A DNA stretch of 64,000 bases. Source: Izhakiella australiensis. GTDB taxonomy: Bacteria > Pseudomonadota > Gammaproteobacteria > Enterobacterales > Enterobacteriaceae. Numbering within the stretch: position 1 is the stretch's first letter; each line of letters begins with the position of its first letter. The stretch covers positions 124,001 to 188,000 of the forward strand of contig NZ_MRUL01000008.1 in the NCBI RefSeq assembly GCF_002006995.1, read 5' to 3'. Both the position numbers and the translations under genes were made by a program. The notes under the pieces were generated by a model that ran no database searches, had not been told where the DNA came from, and saw only the letters and a list, made by a program, of their open reading frames with translations. Below are positions 56,998 through 64,000 of this stretch, one piece after another.

Positions 56998-57156
56998 CTA
57001 GCTGAGCGACATCCCCAATACTGCATTGACCACTGACGACGCCATAAATACGCTGCCCAGAATGAGGAAGGTTTTATTCTTTAAGGTTGCAGCCAGGACT
57101 AACATGGTGAGGCTTGCGCACATAAAGGGTATGGCAATGATCGAGAATGTGGACAC
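56998..57156 (-). CDS. Predicted small membrane protein (52 aa), unannotated
   Basis: Minus-strand ORF from GTG (57154-57156) to TAG (56998-57000), with an SD-like AAAGGAAAG about 5 nt before the start. The product VSTFSIIAIPFMCASLTMLV continues through a short LKNKT loop into LILGSVFMASSVVNAVLGMS, giving two hydrophobic helices with a basic turn. No known family recognised. It is the only structured coding candidate in the 493-bp gap between truD and surE, which is absent from E. coli. Confidence 0.5.
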   Translation of the reverse strand: MSTFSIIAIPFMCASLTMLVLAATLKNKTFLILGSVFMASSVVNAVLGMSLS

Positions 57157-57433
57157 GCGGCTTTCCTTTCAGATGTGTTTTGTCAGGGTTAATGATTTCA
57201 GCGTCAATAGAGGTTGTCTTTAGCCGGAGAGCTTAGCACACAGCAGCGAAGCAGTTAAAAGCAGCGGGTTTAACCTGCCCGTTTTTGTAACTACAATTAC
57301 GCAACTCGCCAGGCTAGAATAGCTCAATCCAACCGATAATCACTGCATATTTTTTCGTCAGCAAAATCGAAACGGGATAAAGTTGAGTGAGTTTTACTGG
57401 TAAGTTAAATAAAAACAAAAGGTTGCTCCGATA
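57157..57433 (+). promoter_or_regulatory. Region upstream of surE
   Basis: 277 bp without a gene; it should contain the surE-pcm promoter on the plus strand and the promoter of the small ORF on the minus strand. The stretch nearest surE is AT-rich. The surE start has only a weak SD-like AAAAGG. No operator recognised. Confidence 0.3.
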
Positions 57434-58192
57434 ATGCGCATATTACTGAGTAACGATGACGGTTACCATGCTCCGGGAATTCAGACGCTTGCCGCTGCGC
57501 TGCGTGAATTCGCTGAGGTTCAGATTGTCGCTCCCGATCGCAATCGTAGCGGCGCATCCAATTCGCTGACGCTGGAGATGCCGCTACGCACTTTTACTTA
57601 TCCCGATGGCGATATCGCGGTGCAAATGGGAACGCCCACCGACTGCGTTTACCTTGGGGTTAACGCCCTGATGAAACCCGCGCCGGATATCGTCATTTCC
57701 GGCATCAACGCGGGTCCCAACCTTGGCGATGACGTGCTTTATTCCGGTACCGTTGCCGCGGCGATGGAAGGGCGCCATCTGGGCCTGCCGGCGATTGCCG
57801 TGTCGTTGAATGGTCACCAGCATTATGATACCGCCGCGGCGGTGACCTGCCAGCTGCTGCGGGCGCTGATGCGCGAGCCGCTGCGTACCGGGCGTATTCT
57901 TAACGTTAACGTGCCCGATCTGCCGCTGGCAGAAATTAAAGGATTTCGCGTTACCCGCTGCGGCAGCCGCCATCCGAGCGATAAGGTTATTCCCCAGCAG
58001 GACCCGCGCGGCCACACGCTGTACTGGATTGGACCGCCGGGGGATAAGTTCGATGCGGGGCCGGATACTGATTTTGCCGCCGTCGATGAAGGCTTCGTTT
58101 CGGTCACTGCGCTGCATGTCGATCTGACGGCCCATGCCGCTCAGGATAAACTCAATGACTGGCTGGCTCGGTCCGAGGTTAATTACGGATGA
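57434..58192 (+). CDS. surE: 5'/3'-nucleotidase SurE
   Basis: 252 residues (E. coli 253). Metal-binding [11 protein letters not shown] at the N-terminus (Asp8, Asp9), Ser in RSGASNSL (~37) and [24 protein letters not shown] (~93). It dephosphorylates nucleoside monophosphates and survival-linked substrates. Its stop overlaps the pcm ATG by 4 bp (ATGA at 58189-58192). Confidence 0.96.
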   Translation: MRILLSNDDGYHAPGIQTLAAALREFAEVQIVAPDRNRSGASNSLTLEMPLRTFTYPDGDIAVQMGTPTDCVYLGVNALMKPAPDIVISGINAGPNLGDDVLYSGTVAAAMEGRHLGLPAIAVSLNGHQHYDTAAAVTCQLLRALMREPLRTGRILNVNVPDLPLAEIKGFRVTRCGSRHPSDKVIPQQDPRGHTLYWIGPPGDKFDAGPDTDFAAVDEGFVSVTALHVDLTAHAAQDKLNDWLARSEVNYG

Positions 58193-58815
58193 TTACTAAG
58201 CGCGTCGATACGCTTCTTGGACAGCTGCGTCAGCAGGGGATCGGTGATGAGCGCCTGCTGAATGCAATTGGAAACGTCCCGCGTGAAAAGTTTGTCGATG
58301 AAGCATTTGAGCACAAAGCCTGGGACAATATGGCGCTGCCCATCGGCTCCGGGCAAACCATTTCACAGCCCTATATGGTCGCGCGTATGACCGCTCTGCT
58401 GGAATTAACCCCCGCCTCGCGCGTGCTGGAAATTGGTACAGGTTCCGGCTATCAGACGGCGATTCTGGCGCATCTGGTTGACCGCGTCTTTTCCGTTGAG
58501 CGGATTAAAGGGCTGCAATGGCAGGCCAAACGTCGCCTTAAGCAGCTGGATTTGCATAATATTTCTACCCGCCATGGCGATGGCTGGGAAGGATGGCCGT
58601 CACGCGGCCCCTTTGATGCCATTATCGTTACCGCCGCGCCGCCAGAAATCCCCTGCGCATTAATGGCTCAGCTTAAGGATGAGGGCATTATGGTGCTGCC
58701 GGTGGGTGAGACCCAGCAGGTGCTAAAGCGTATTCGCCGTCGCGGCGATGACTACGTTATTGATACCATCGAACCGGTACGCTTCGTGCCGCTGATTCAG
58801 GGCGACCTGGCCTGA
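58189..58815 (+). CDS. pcm: Protein-L-isoaspartate O-methyltransferase
   Basis: 208 residues, as E. coli. SAM site [18 protein letters not shown] (~80) and the preceding [15 protein letters not shown] (~55). It methylates isoaspartyl residues in aged proteins as a repair step. Coupled to surE, upstream of nlpD-rpoS, which is the conserved stationary-phase survival cluster. Confidence 0.96.
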   Translation: MITKRVDTLLGQLRQQGIGDERLLNAIGNVPREKFVDEAFEHKAWDNMALPIGSGQTISQPYMVARMTALLELTPASRVLEIGTGSGYQTAILAHLVDRVFSVERIKGLQWQAKRRLKQLDLHNISTRHGDGWEGWPSRGPFDAIIVTAAPPEIPCALMAQLKDEGIMVLPVGETQQVLKRIRRRGDDYVIDTIEPVRFVPLIQGDLA

Positions 58816-58965
58816 CTTTGAGATAAAACCTCGCGAGATCATTTGGTCACAACTGATTTATAGCGCCTTGGGATTGATATTGTTACTATTCCGCTTATTT
58901 TATGAAATAAACCTGTATGAAGCGCCTCTGTTTCATCGTCATCGTTTGTCGCCATGGGGGATTTA

Positions 58966-60165
58966 ATGAGCACTGGAAGCCCGGTTTTTACCTTGCGCCG
59001 TATTGCGGCGGTTTCTTTGATAGGTCTGGGGCTGGCAGGCTGCAGCAGCAATAATACGCAGGCGCCGATAAGCTCAGTAAATGACAACAGCAGCAGCGGT
59101 ATGACTGCTGGCGGCGATGCGCCAATGAGCAGTCAGCAAAATGCGGCTAACGCCAGTTCACAAGGCGTGAGCGAGAGCGTGCCGGCTCAGGGGGGAGGCA
59201 TGCTGGTGCAGCAGCCGCCATCCAATATACAGCCGACTCAGGCTGGCGTGGCTACTCAGCCGGTTAATCAACCCGCCACTCAGCCTGCTAATTCACCCGC
59301 CGCGCAACCGCCAGCTGATGCTAACGTACAGATGAAAGACGGGCATATTGTTTACAACCGTGCTTATGGGAATATTCCGAAAGGTAGCTACGGCGGACAG
59401 ACATATACCGTGCAGCATGGCGACACTTTGTTCTATATTGCCTGGATTACCGGCAACGATTTTCGCGACCTTGCGCAGCGCAATAATATCGCCGCCCCTT
59501 ACAGCCTCACGGTTGGACAGCAGTTACAGGTAAGTAATGGTAAGGGTGGAACCATCACCGGAGGTAACGAAGTTACTGCCGCCGATGCGACGTCCAGTGG
59601 TGTAACAACGCCAGCTCCGGTTGCGCAAACCAAACCAACGGCTGTTGCACGCCAGCCTGTTATTACGTATTCTGAGGATTCGGGTGAATCAGATGGCGGC
59701 AAAATGCTGCCGTCTTCCGGTGCAAAAGTTGCTACGACAACTGCGCCGGTTACCGCTCCAACAGCCAGCAGTTCAGCCCCAAGTTCAGCGCCGGTTAGTA
59801 CATGGCGCTGGCCGACCGAAGGAAAAGTCATTGATAACTTCTCCTCTTCGGAAGGTGGAAACAAGGGAATTGATATTGCTGGCACGCGTGGACAGCCTAT
59901 CTACGCAACCGCTCCTGGGCGCGTTGTGTATGCAGGAAACGCGCTGCGTGGATACGGTAATCTGATTATCATCAAACATAATGATGACTACCTGAGTGCC
60001 TACGCCCATAACGACACTATGCTGGTCCGGGAACAACAACAAGTTCAGGCGGGGCAAAAAATAGCTACTATGGGTAGCACCGGCACCAGTTCTGTAAGAT
60101 TGCATTTTGAAATTCGTTACAAGGGGAAATCCGTAAACCCGTTGCGCTATTTGCCGCAGCGATAA
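58966..60165 (+). CDS. nlpD: Murein hydrolase activator NlpD
   Basis: 399 residues from ATG 58966; ATG 58954 is 12 bp earlier. Lipoprotein signal ending in lipobox LAGC (~26), then a Gln/Pro/Ala-rich linker, a LysM domain ([20 protein letters not shown], ~150) and a C-terminal M23/LytM domain (~270-395; [23 protein letters not shown]). Its LytM catalytic residues are incomplete, as in the family: NlpD activates AmiC (this window, 1.9 kb) rather than cutting murein. The rpoS promoter lies inside this gene. Confidence 0.95.
   Translation: MSTGSPVFTLRRIAAVSLIGLGLAGCSSNNTQAPISSVNDNSSSGMTAGGDAPMSSQQNAANASSQGVSESVPAQGGGMLVQQPPSNIQPTQAGVATQPVNQPATQPANSPAAQPPADANVQMKDGHIVYNRAYGNIPKGSYGGQTYTVQHGDTLFYIAWITGNDFRDLAQRNNIAAPYSLTVGQQLQVSNGKGGTITGGNEVTAADATSSGVTTPAPVAQTKPTAVARQPVITYSEDSGESDGGKMLPSSGAKVATTTAPVTAPTASSSAPSSAPVSTWRWPTEGKVIDNFSSSEGGNKGIDIAGTRGQPIYATAPGRVVYAGNALRGYGNLIIIKHNDDYLSAYAHNDTMLVREQQQVQAGQKIATMGSTGTSSVRLHFEIRYKGKSVNPLRYLPQR
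59645..59673 (+). promoter_or_regulatory. Main rpoS promoter inside nlpD
   Basis: TTGCAC (59645-59650), 17 bp, TATTCT (59668-59673). The site falls on the codons for RQPVITYS and occupies the same place as the E. coli rpoSp, giving an untranslated leader of about 540 nt before rpoS. Confidence 0.6.
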
Positions 60166-60168
60166 TCC

Positions 60169-60216
60169 GGCAGAACCTTGCTGTTCTGCCCCAGGTATCA
60201 CGGGTAGGAGCCGCTT
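60169..60216 (+). promoter_or_regulatory. rpoS leader with hairpin and ribosome-binding site
   Basis: GGCAGAAC / GTTCTGCC with a 6-nt loop (60169-60190) forms a stem, followed by the conserved TCACGGGTAGGAGCC holding the SD of rpoS. In E. coli this leader folds back on the SD and is opened by Hfq with DsrA, RprA or ArcZ. The conserved SD block suggests similar control; the stem sequence differs from E. coli. Confidence 0.6.
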
Positions 60217-61209
60217 ATGAGCCAGAATACGCTGAAAGTTAACGAGTTACATGAAGATGCGGAATTCGACGAAAACGGAGCTGAGGTTTTTGACGAGAAG
60301 GCACTTGTTGAAAATGAATCTGGCGATAACGATTTAGCAGAAGAAGAGTTGTTATCACAGGGAGCGACGCAGCGTGTTTTAGATGCGACGCAGCTCTACC
60401 TGGGTGAAATAGGTTATTCACCTCTTTTAACGGCGGAAGAAGAAGTATTCTTTGCCCGCCGTGCGCTACGGGGCGACGTGCCATCACGACGCCGCATGAT
60501 TGAAAGTAACCTGCGTCTGGTGGTGAAAATCGCCCGTCGCTATAGCAATCGTGGCCTGGCGCTGCTGGATCTTATCGAAGAAGGTAATCTTGGTCTGATT
60601 CGCGCGGTTGAAAAATTCGATCCTGAACGTGGATTCCGTTTTTCAACCTATGCGACATGGTGGATCCGCCAGACCATCGAACGGGCTATTATGAATCAGA
60701 CCCGTACGATCCGTCTGCCGATTCACATTGTGAAAGAACTGAACGTTTACCTGCGTACCGCGCGTGAACTCTCGCATAAGCTCGATCACGAGCCCAGTGC
60801 AGAAGAGATTGCCGAGCAGCTGGATAAACCGGTTGATGATGTCAGCCGCATGCTGCGCCTGAATGAACGTATCACCTCCGTTGATACGCCATTGGGCGGC
60901 GACTCTGAGAAAGCGCTGCTGGATATCCTGGCCGATGAGAAAGACAATGGCCCGGAGGACACCACTCAGGATGACGATATGAAGCAAAGTATCGTCAAGT
61001 GGCTGTTCGAACTTAATGCTAAGCAGCGTGAAGTGCTGGCGCGTCGCTTTGGCCTGTTAGGTTATGAGGCCGCTACGCTTGAGGACGTGGGTCGCGAAAT
61101 CGGTCTGACACGTGAACGCGTTCGTCAGATTCAGGTTGAAGGACTGCGTCGTCTGCGTGAAATTCTGCAGACGCAGGGTCTCAATATTGAAGCTCTTTTC
61201 CGCGAATAA
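60217..61209 (+). CDS. rpoS: RNA polymerase sigma factor RpoS (sigma-38)
   Basis: 330 residues, as E. coli. Region 1.2 ([20 protein letters not shown]), region 2 ([56 protein letters not shown], shown here in outline), region 3, and region 4 HTH ([21 protein letters not shown]). Directs transcription of the general stress and stationary-phase regulon. Complete, with no frameshift, unlike many laboratory isolates. Confidence 0.97.
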   Translation: MSQNTLKVNELHEDAEFDENGAEVFDEKALVENESGDNDLAEEELLSQGATQRVLDATQLYLGEIGYSPLLTAEEEVFFARRALRGDVPSRRRMIESNLRLVVKIARRYSNRGLALLDLIEEGNLGLIRAVEKFDPERGFRFSTYATWWIRQTIERAIMNQTRTIRLPIHIVKELNVYLRTARELSHKLDHEPSAEEIAEQLDKPVDDVSRMLRLNERITSVDTPLGGDSEKALLDILADEKDNGPEDTTQDDDMKQSIVKWLFELNAKQREVLARRFGLLGYEAATLEDVGREIGLTRERVRQIQVEGLRRLREILQTQGLNIEALFRE

Positions 61210-61222
61210 TCTCGCTGAAGGT

Positions 61223-61254
61223 AAAAACGGTGGCCAGTCAGCCACCGTTTTTTT
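61223..61254 (+). terminator. rpoS terminator
   Basis: The 12-bp stem AAAAACGGTGGC / GCCACCGTTTTT with a 6-nt loop is followed by further T, 14 bp after the rpoS stop. The A run on the left makes it work in either direction, protecting the convergent mutS as well. Confidence 0.88.
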
Positions 61255-61323
61255 ATGCCTGAAGAACACCCATCAAGCCCGCAGGCCGACGCCGGCCAGT
61301 ACGCCGGCGCCGAAGGTTAGCGA

Positions 61324-63885
61324 TCAGACCAGCGATTTCAGACGATAAATCCACTCCAGCGCCTGACGCGGTGAAAGGGAATCCGGATCCAGCGATTGCA
61401 ACGCTTCCATCGCCGGCGAGGTATCTTCTACCAGCAGCTGCATCTGCGAACCTTCGGTTGAAGTGGCCGCGCTGTTACCAGAAAGCGCTTCAAGTTCCCG
61501 CAGTTTTTGACGTGCACGCTTAATGACCTCTTTCGGCACCCCGGCCAGCGCGGCGACCGCGAGGCCATAGCTTTTGCTGGCTGCCCCCTCCTGTACGCTA
61601 TGCATAAAAGCGATGGTATCGCCGTGCTCAACCGCATCCAGGTGCACGTTGACAACGCCGCTAAGTTTTTCCGGCAGGGTAGTCAGTTCGAAATAATGGG
61701 TGGCGAACAGCGTCATTGCTTTAATGCTGTTTGCCAGATTTTCGGCACAGGACCAGGCAAGTGACAGCCCATCATAGGTTGAGGTGCCGCGGCCGATTTC
61801 ATCCATCAATACCAGGCTGAACTCAGTCGCGTTGTGCAGAATATTTGCGGTTTCGGTCATTTCAACCATGAATGTTGAACGGCCTGAGGCCAGATCGTCA
61901 GCGGCGCCGACGCGGGTAAAAATGCGGTCAATCGGCCCGATGGTGGCTGATGCTGCCGGGACATAGCTGCCAACGTAGGCCATCAGGGCGATCAGCGCGG
62001 TCTGGCGCATATAGGTACTTTTACCGCCCATATTCGGGCCGGTAATGATCAACATGCGACGCTGTGGAGAGAGCTGCACCGGGTTGGCGATAAACGGCTC
62101 TTTCAGCACCTGCTCCACCACCGGATGGCGTCCGTCGGTTATCTGGATCCCCGGCTTATCGACCAGCGTTGGCCTTACGTAATTCAACGTCCAGGCGCGC
62201 TCGGCAAGGTTGCTCAGCACATCAAGTTCCGCCAGCGCGGCGGCGCTCAGCTGCAGCGCTTCCAGATGTGGCAGTAGCAGATCGAACAGCTCATCGTACA
62301 GGCGTTTTTCCAGCGCCAGCGCTTTGCCTTTTGAAGTCAGAACCTTGTCTTCGTACTCTTTGAGCTCCGGGATAATGTAACGTTCGGCGTTTTTCAGCGT
62401 CTGGCGGCGCACGTAATGGATCGGCACCAGATGGCTTTGGCCGCGGCTGACCTGCAGATAGTAACCATGAATCGCGTTATAGCCGACCTTAAGCGTATCA
62501 ATGCCCAGCTTTTCACGCTCGCGAATTTCCAGCCGGTCGAGATAGTCGGTTGCGCCGTCGGCCAGCGCGCGCCACTCATCCAGCTCGGCGTTATAGCCCG
62601 GCGCGATCACGCCGCCGTCCCTGACCAGTACCGGCGGCGCTTCAATAACCGCGCGTTCCAGCAGTGCGCGCAGCTCGGTGAACTCGCCCGTTTGCTGCTT
62701 AAGGGTTTGCAGATGGCTTACCTGAGATGAATCAAGTAGCTGATTTATTTGCGGTAACTGCTGAAACGCATGACGCATGCGAGCAAGGTCGCGCGGACGG
62801 GCGCTGCGCAGTGCCAGCCGCGCGATGATACGCTCAAGATCGCCGACCTGACGCAGCAATGGTTGCAGTTCGATACTGAGATTTTGCAGTTCGCCAATGC
62901 TCTGCTGGCGATGATTCAGCGTGGTTATATCGCGCACCGGCTGATGCAGCCAGCGTTTCAGCATCCGGCTGCCCATTGGCGTTACCGTGCGATCCATCAC
63001 CGCTGCCAGGGTATTCTCACCGCTGCCTGAAAGGCTCAGGGTGATTTCCAGATTACGGCGCGTTGCCGCATCCATGATCACCGAGTCTTGCAGCCGGTCC
63101 ATGGTGAGGCTGCGAATATGGGGCAGGGCGGTGCGCTGGGTATCTTTGACATATTGCAGCAGACAGCCTGCCGCCCGCAGCGCCTGGACGGCGTTTTCCA
63201 CGCCGAAGCCGCTCAGATCGCGGGTGCCAAACTGTAAGTTGAGCTGCTGACGCGCGGTGTCGATTTCAAACTCCCAAAGCGGTCGACGTCGCAGGCCGCG
63301 GCGGTTTTCAATCAGCGCTTTGGTCGAAAATTCTTCAGGATAGAGAAGCTCGGCGGGATTTGTCCGCTGTAGTTCTGCGGCCATTGCCTCTTCGTCTGCC
63401 GGTTCCGCCAGGCGAAAGCGACCCGAGCTGATATCCAGCGTGGCATAGCCAAAGCCGCGGCTGCTCTGCCAGACAGCGGCCAGTAAGTTGTCATGGCGCT
63501 CTTGCAGCAGCGCTTCATCGCTGATGGTGCCGGGCGTGACGATGCGCACGACTTTACGCTCAACGGGGCCTTTACTGAGCGCCGGATCGCCGATTTGCTC
63601 GCATATGGCTACCGACTCACCCAGCTGCACCAGCCGGGCCAGATAGTTTTCCACCGCATGGTGGGGAACGCCCGCCATGGGGATAGGTTGGCCCGCCGAG
63701 GCGCCGCGCTTGGTGAGTGAAATTTCCAGCAGCTGCGAAGCGCGCTTAGCGTCGTCATAGAACAGCTCGTAAAAATCGCCCATACGATAAAACAGCAGGA
63801 TGTCAGGATGCTCCGCCTTTAGCTTAAGATACTGCTGCATCATCGGGGTGTGGGCTTCAATGCCATTTTCTTCTTTATTTTTCAA
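61324..63885 (-). CDS. mutS: DNA mismatch repair protein MutS
   Basis: 853 residues, as E. coli. Mismatch-wedge motif [11 protein letters not shown] (~35, Phe-x-Glu), Walker [18 protein letters not shown] (~615), Walker [16 protein letters not shown] (~694), and a C-terminal HTH/dimer region. It detects mispairs and recruits MutL. The N-terminus [14 protein letters not shown] differs from E. coli MSAIENFDAHTP; the only standard in-frame start is TTG 63885, preceded by AAGAGAG. Convergent with rpoS. Confidence 0.96.
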   Translation of the reverse strand: MKNKEENGIEAHTPMMQQYLKLKAEHPDILLFYRMGDFYELFYDDAKRASQLLEISLTKRGASAGQPIPMAGVPHHAVENYLARLVQLGESVAICEQIGDPALSKGPVERKVVRIVTPGTISDEALLQERHDNLLAAVWQSSRGFGYATLDISSGRFRLAEPADEEAMAAELQRTNPAELLYPEEFSTKALIENRRGLRRRPLWEFEIDTARQQLNLQFGTRDLSGFGVENAVQALRAAGCLLQYVKDTQRTALPHIRSLTMDRLQDSVIMDAATRRNLEITLSLSGSGENTLAAVMDRTVTPMGSRMLKRWLHQPVRDITTLNHRQQSIGELQNLSIELQPLLRQVGDLERIIARLALRSARPRDLARMRHAFQQLPQINQLLDSSQVSHLQTLKQQTGEFTELRALLERAVIEAPPVLVRDGGVIAPGYNAELDEWRALADGATDYLDRLEIREREKLGIDTLKVGYNAIHGYYLQVSRGQSHLVPIHYVRRQTLKNAERYIIPELKEYEDKVLTSKGKALALEKRLYDELFDLLLPHLEALQLSAAALAELDVLSNLAERAWTLNYVRPTLVDKPGIQITDGRHPVVEQVLKEPFIANPVQLSPQRRMLIITGPNMGGKSTYMRQTALIALMAYVGSYVPAASATIGPIDRIFTRVGAADDLASGRSTFMVEMTETANILHNATEFSLVLMDEIGRGTSTYDGLSLAWSCAENLANSIKAMTLFATHYFELTTLPEKLSGVVNVHLDAVEHGDTIAFMHSVQEGAASKSYGLAVAALAGVPKEVIKRARQKLRELEALSGNSAATSTEGSQMQLLVEDTSPAMEALQSLDPDSLSPRQALEWIYRLKSLV

Positions 63886-63889
63886 TGTA

Positions 63890-64000
63890 TTAAGCTCTCT
63901 TCTTTATTTCTTGGGGCGCTATTGGGGCTTTTTCATCATGCCCCATCGCTTCCAGCGATTCCCAAATCCGTAAATTTTCCGCGCCACTTTCATTTTCCAT
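63890..64000 (-). CDS. Partial ORF entering from the right edge, upstream of mutS
   Basis: Minus-strand frame open from the window edge to TAA 63890-63892, four bases before the mutS start. The visible codons read [20 protein letters not shown] and end APQEIKKRA; it may be the end of a longer gene or a short peptide starting at the last ATG (63998-64000). Charged, soluble, no family recognised. The tight spacing suggests co-transcription with mutS. Confidence 0.35.
   Translation of the reverse strand: MENESGAENLRIWESLEAMGHDEKAPIAPQEIKKRA

Noticed and set aside
57026-57223. 65-codon plus-strand ORF between truD and surE
   Set aside because: No hydrophobic pattern or family, and it lies opposite the minus-strand membrane ORF, which has the better start signal and composition.
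59080-59330. Repetitive Gln/Pro/Ala-rich stretch in nlpD as a possible tandem repeat element
   Set aside because: It is the variable linker normal for NlpD and keeps the reading frame; no DNA-level repeat unit of constant length is seen.

Overview
The window reads as a chromosomal backbone segment of an enterobacterial gammaproteobacterium, most likely of the Erwinia/Pantoea group. Gene order follows the E. coli recD-argA-amiC-mltA through nlpD-rpoS-mutS region closely. It lacks several E. coli insertions (sdaCB, fuc, iap, a CRISPR locus, mazEF). It has its own insertions instead, and cysG sits directly in front of cysDNC. The assignment to this group is inference from synteny and protein similarity, not from a search.

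Layout. 1-7.3 kb: end of recD, argA behind a pair of ARG boxes, the Tat-exported amidase gene amiC, two tandem initiator tRNA genes, mltA, tcdA and the csdA-csdE sulfur transfer pair. 7.3-16.5 kb: a small lipoprotein, the divergent gcvB sRNA and gcvA, ygdD-rlmM, xni, ppnN, queF, syd, the CsrA-sequestering RNA csrB, then yqcC-truC-yqcA. 16.9-23.9 kb: one catabolic block for D-glucarate, gudP-gudX-gudD-garL-garR-garK. 23.9-30.3 kb: barA, rlmD and relA.

30.3-38.2 kb is the accessory island, inserted between relA and mazG. It carries a lactose/cellobiose-family PTS split into single proteins (EIIA, EIIB, EIIC). With these come a dedicated HPr-like carrier and a free-standing enzyme I N-terminal domain that has no PEP-binding half. 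It continues with a GH1 phospho-glycosidase whose acid/base Glu is replaced by Gln, as in plant myrosinases, then a DMT-type exporter and a PRD/EIIA-type activator. This is the best candidate in the window for an undescribed system: possibly uptake and cleavage of a plant (thio)glucoside with export of the aglycone.

38.3-44.5 kb: mazG, pyrG, eno, queE, a predicted periplasmic pyrophosphatase and queD. 44.7-53.8 kb: assimilatory sulfate reduction, cysJIH followed by cysG-cysD-cysN-cysC. 53.9-64 kb: ygbE, ftsB-ispD-ispF-truD, a small unannotated membrane ORF, surE-pcm-nlpD-rpoS and the opposing mutS.

Several functional pairs lie in the window. BarA is the sensor that drives csrB. NlpD is the activator of AmiC. 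RelA makes (p)ppGpp, which MazG of E. coli is reported to influence. CysG makes the siroheme used by CysI. QueD, QueE and QueF belong to one queuosine pathway.
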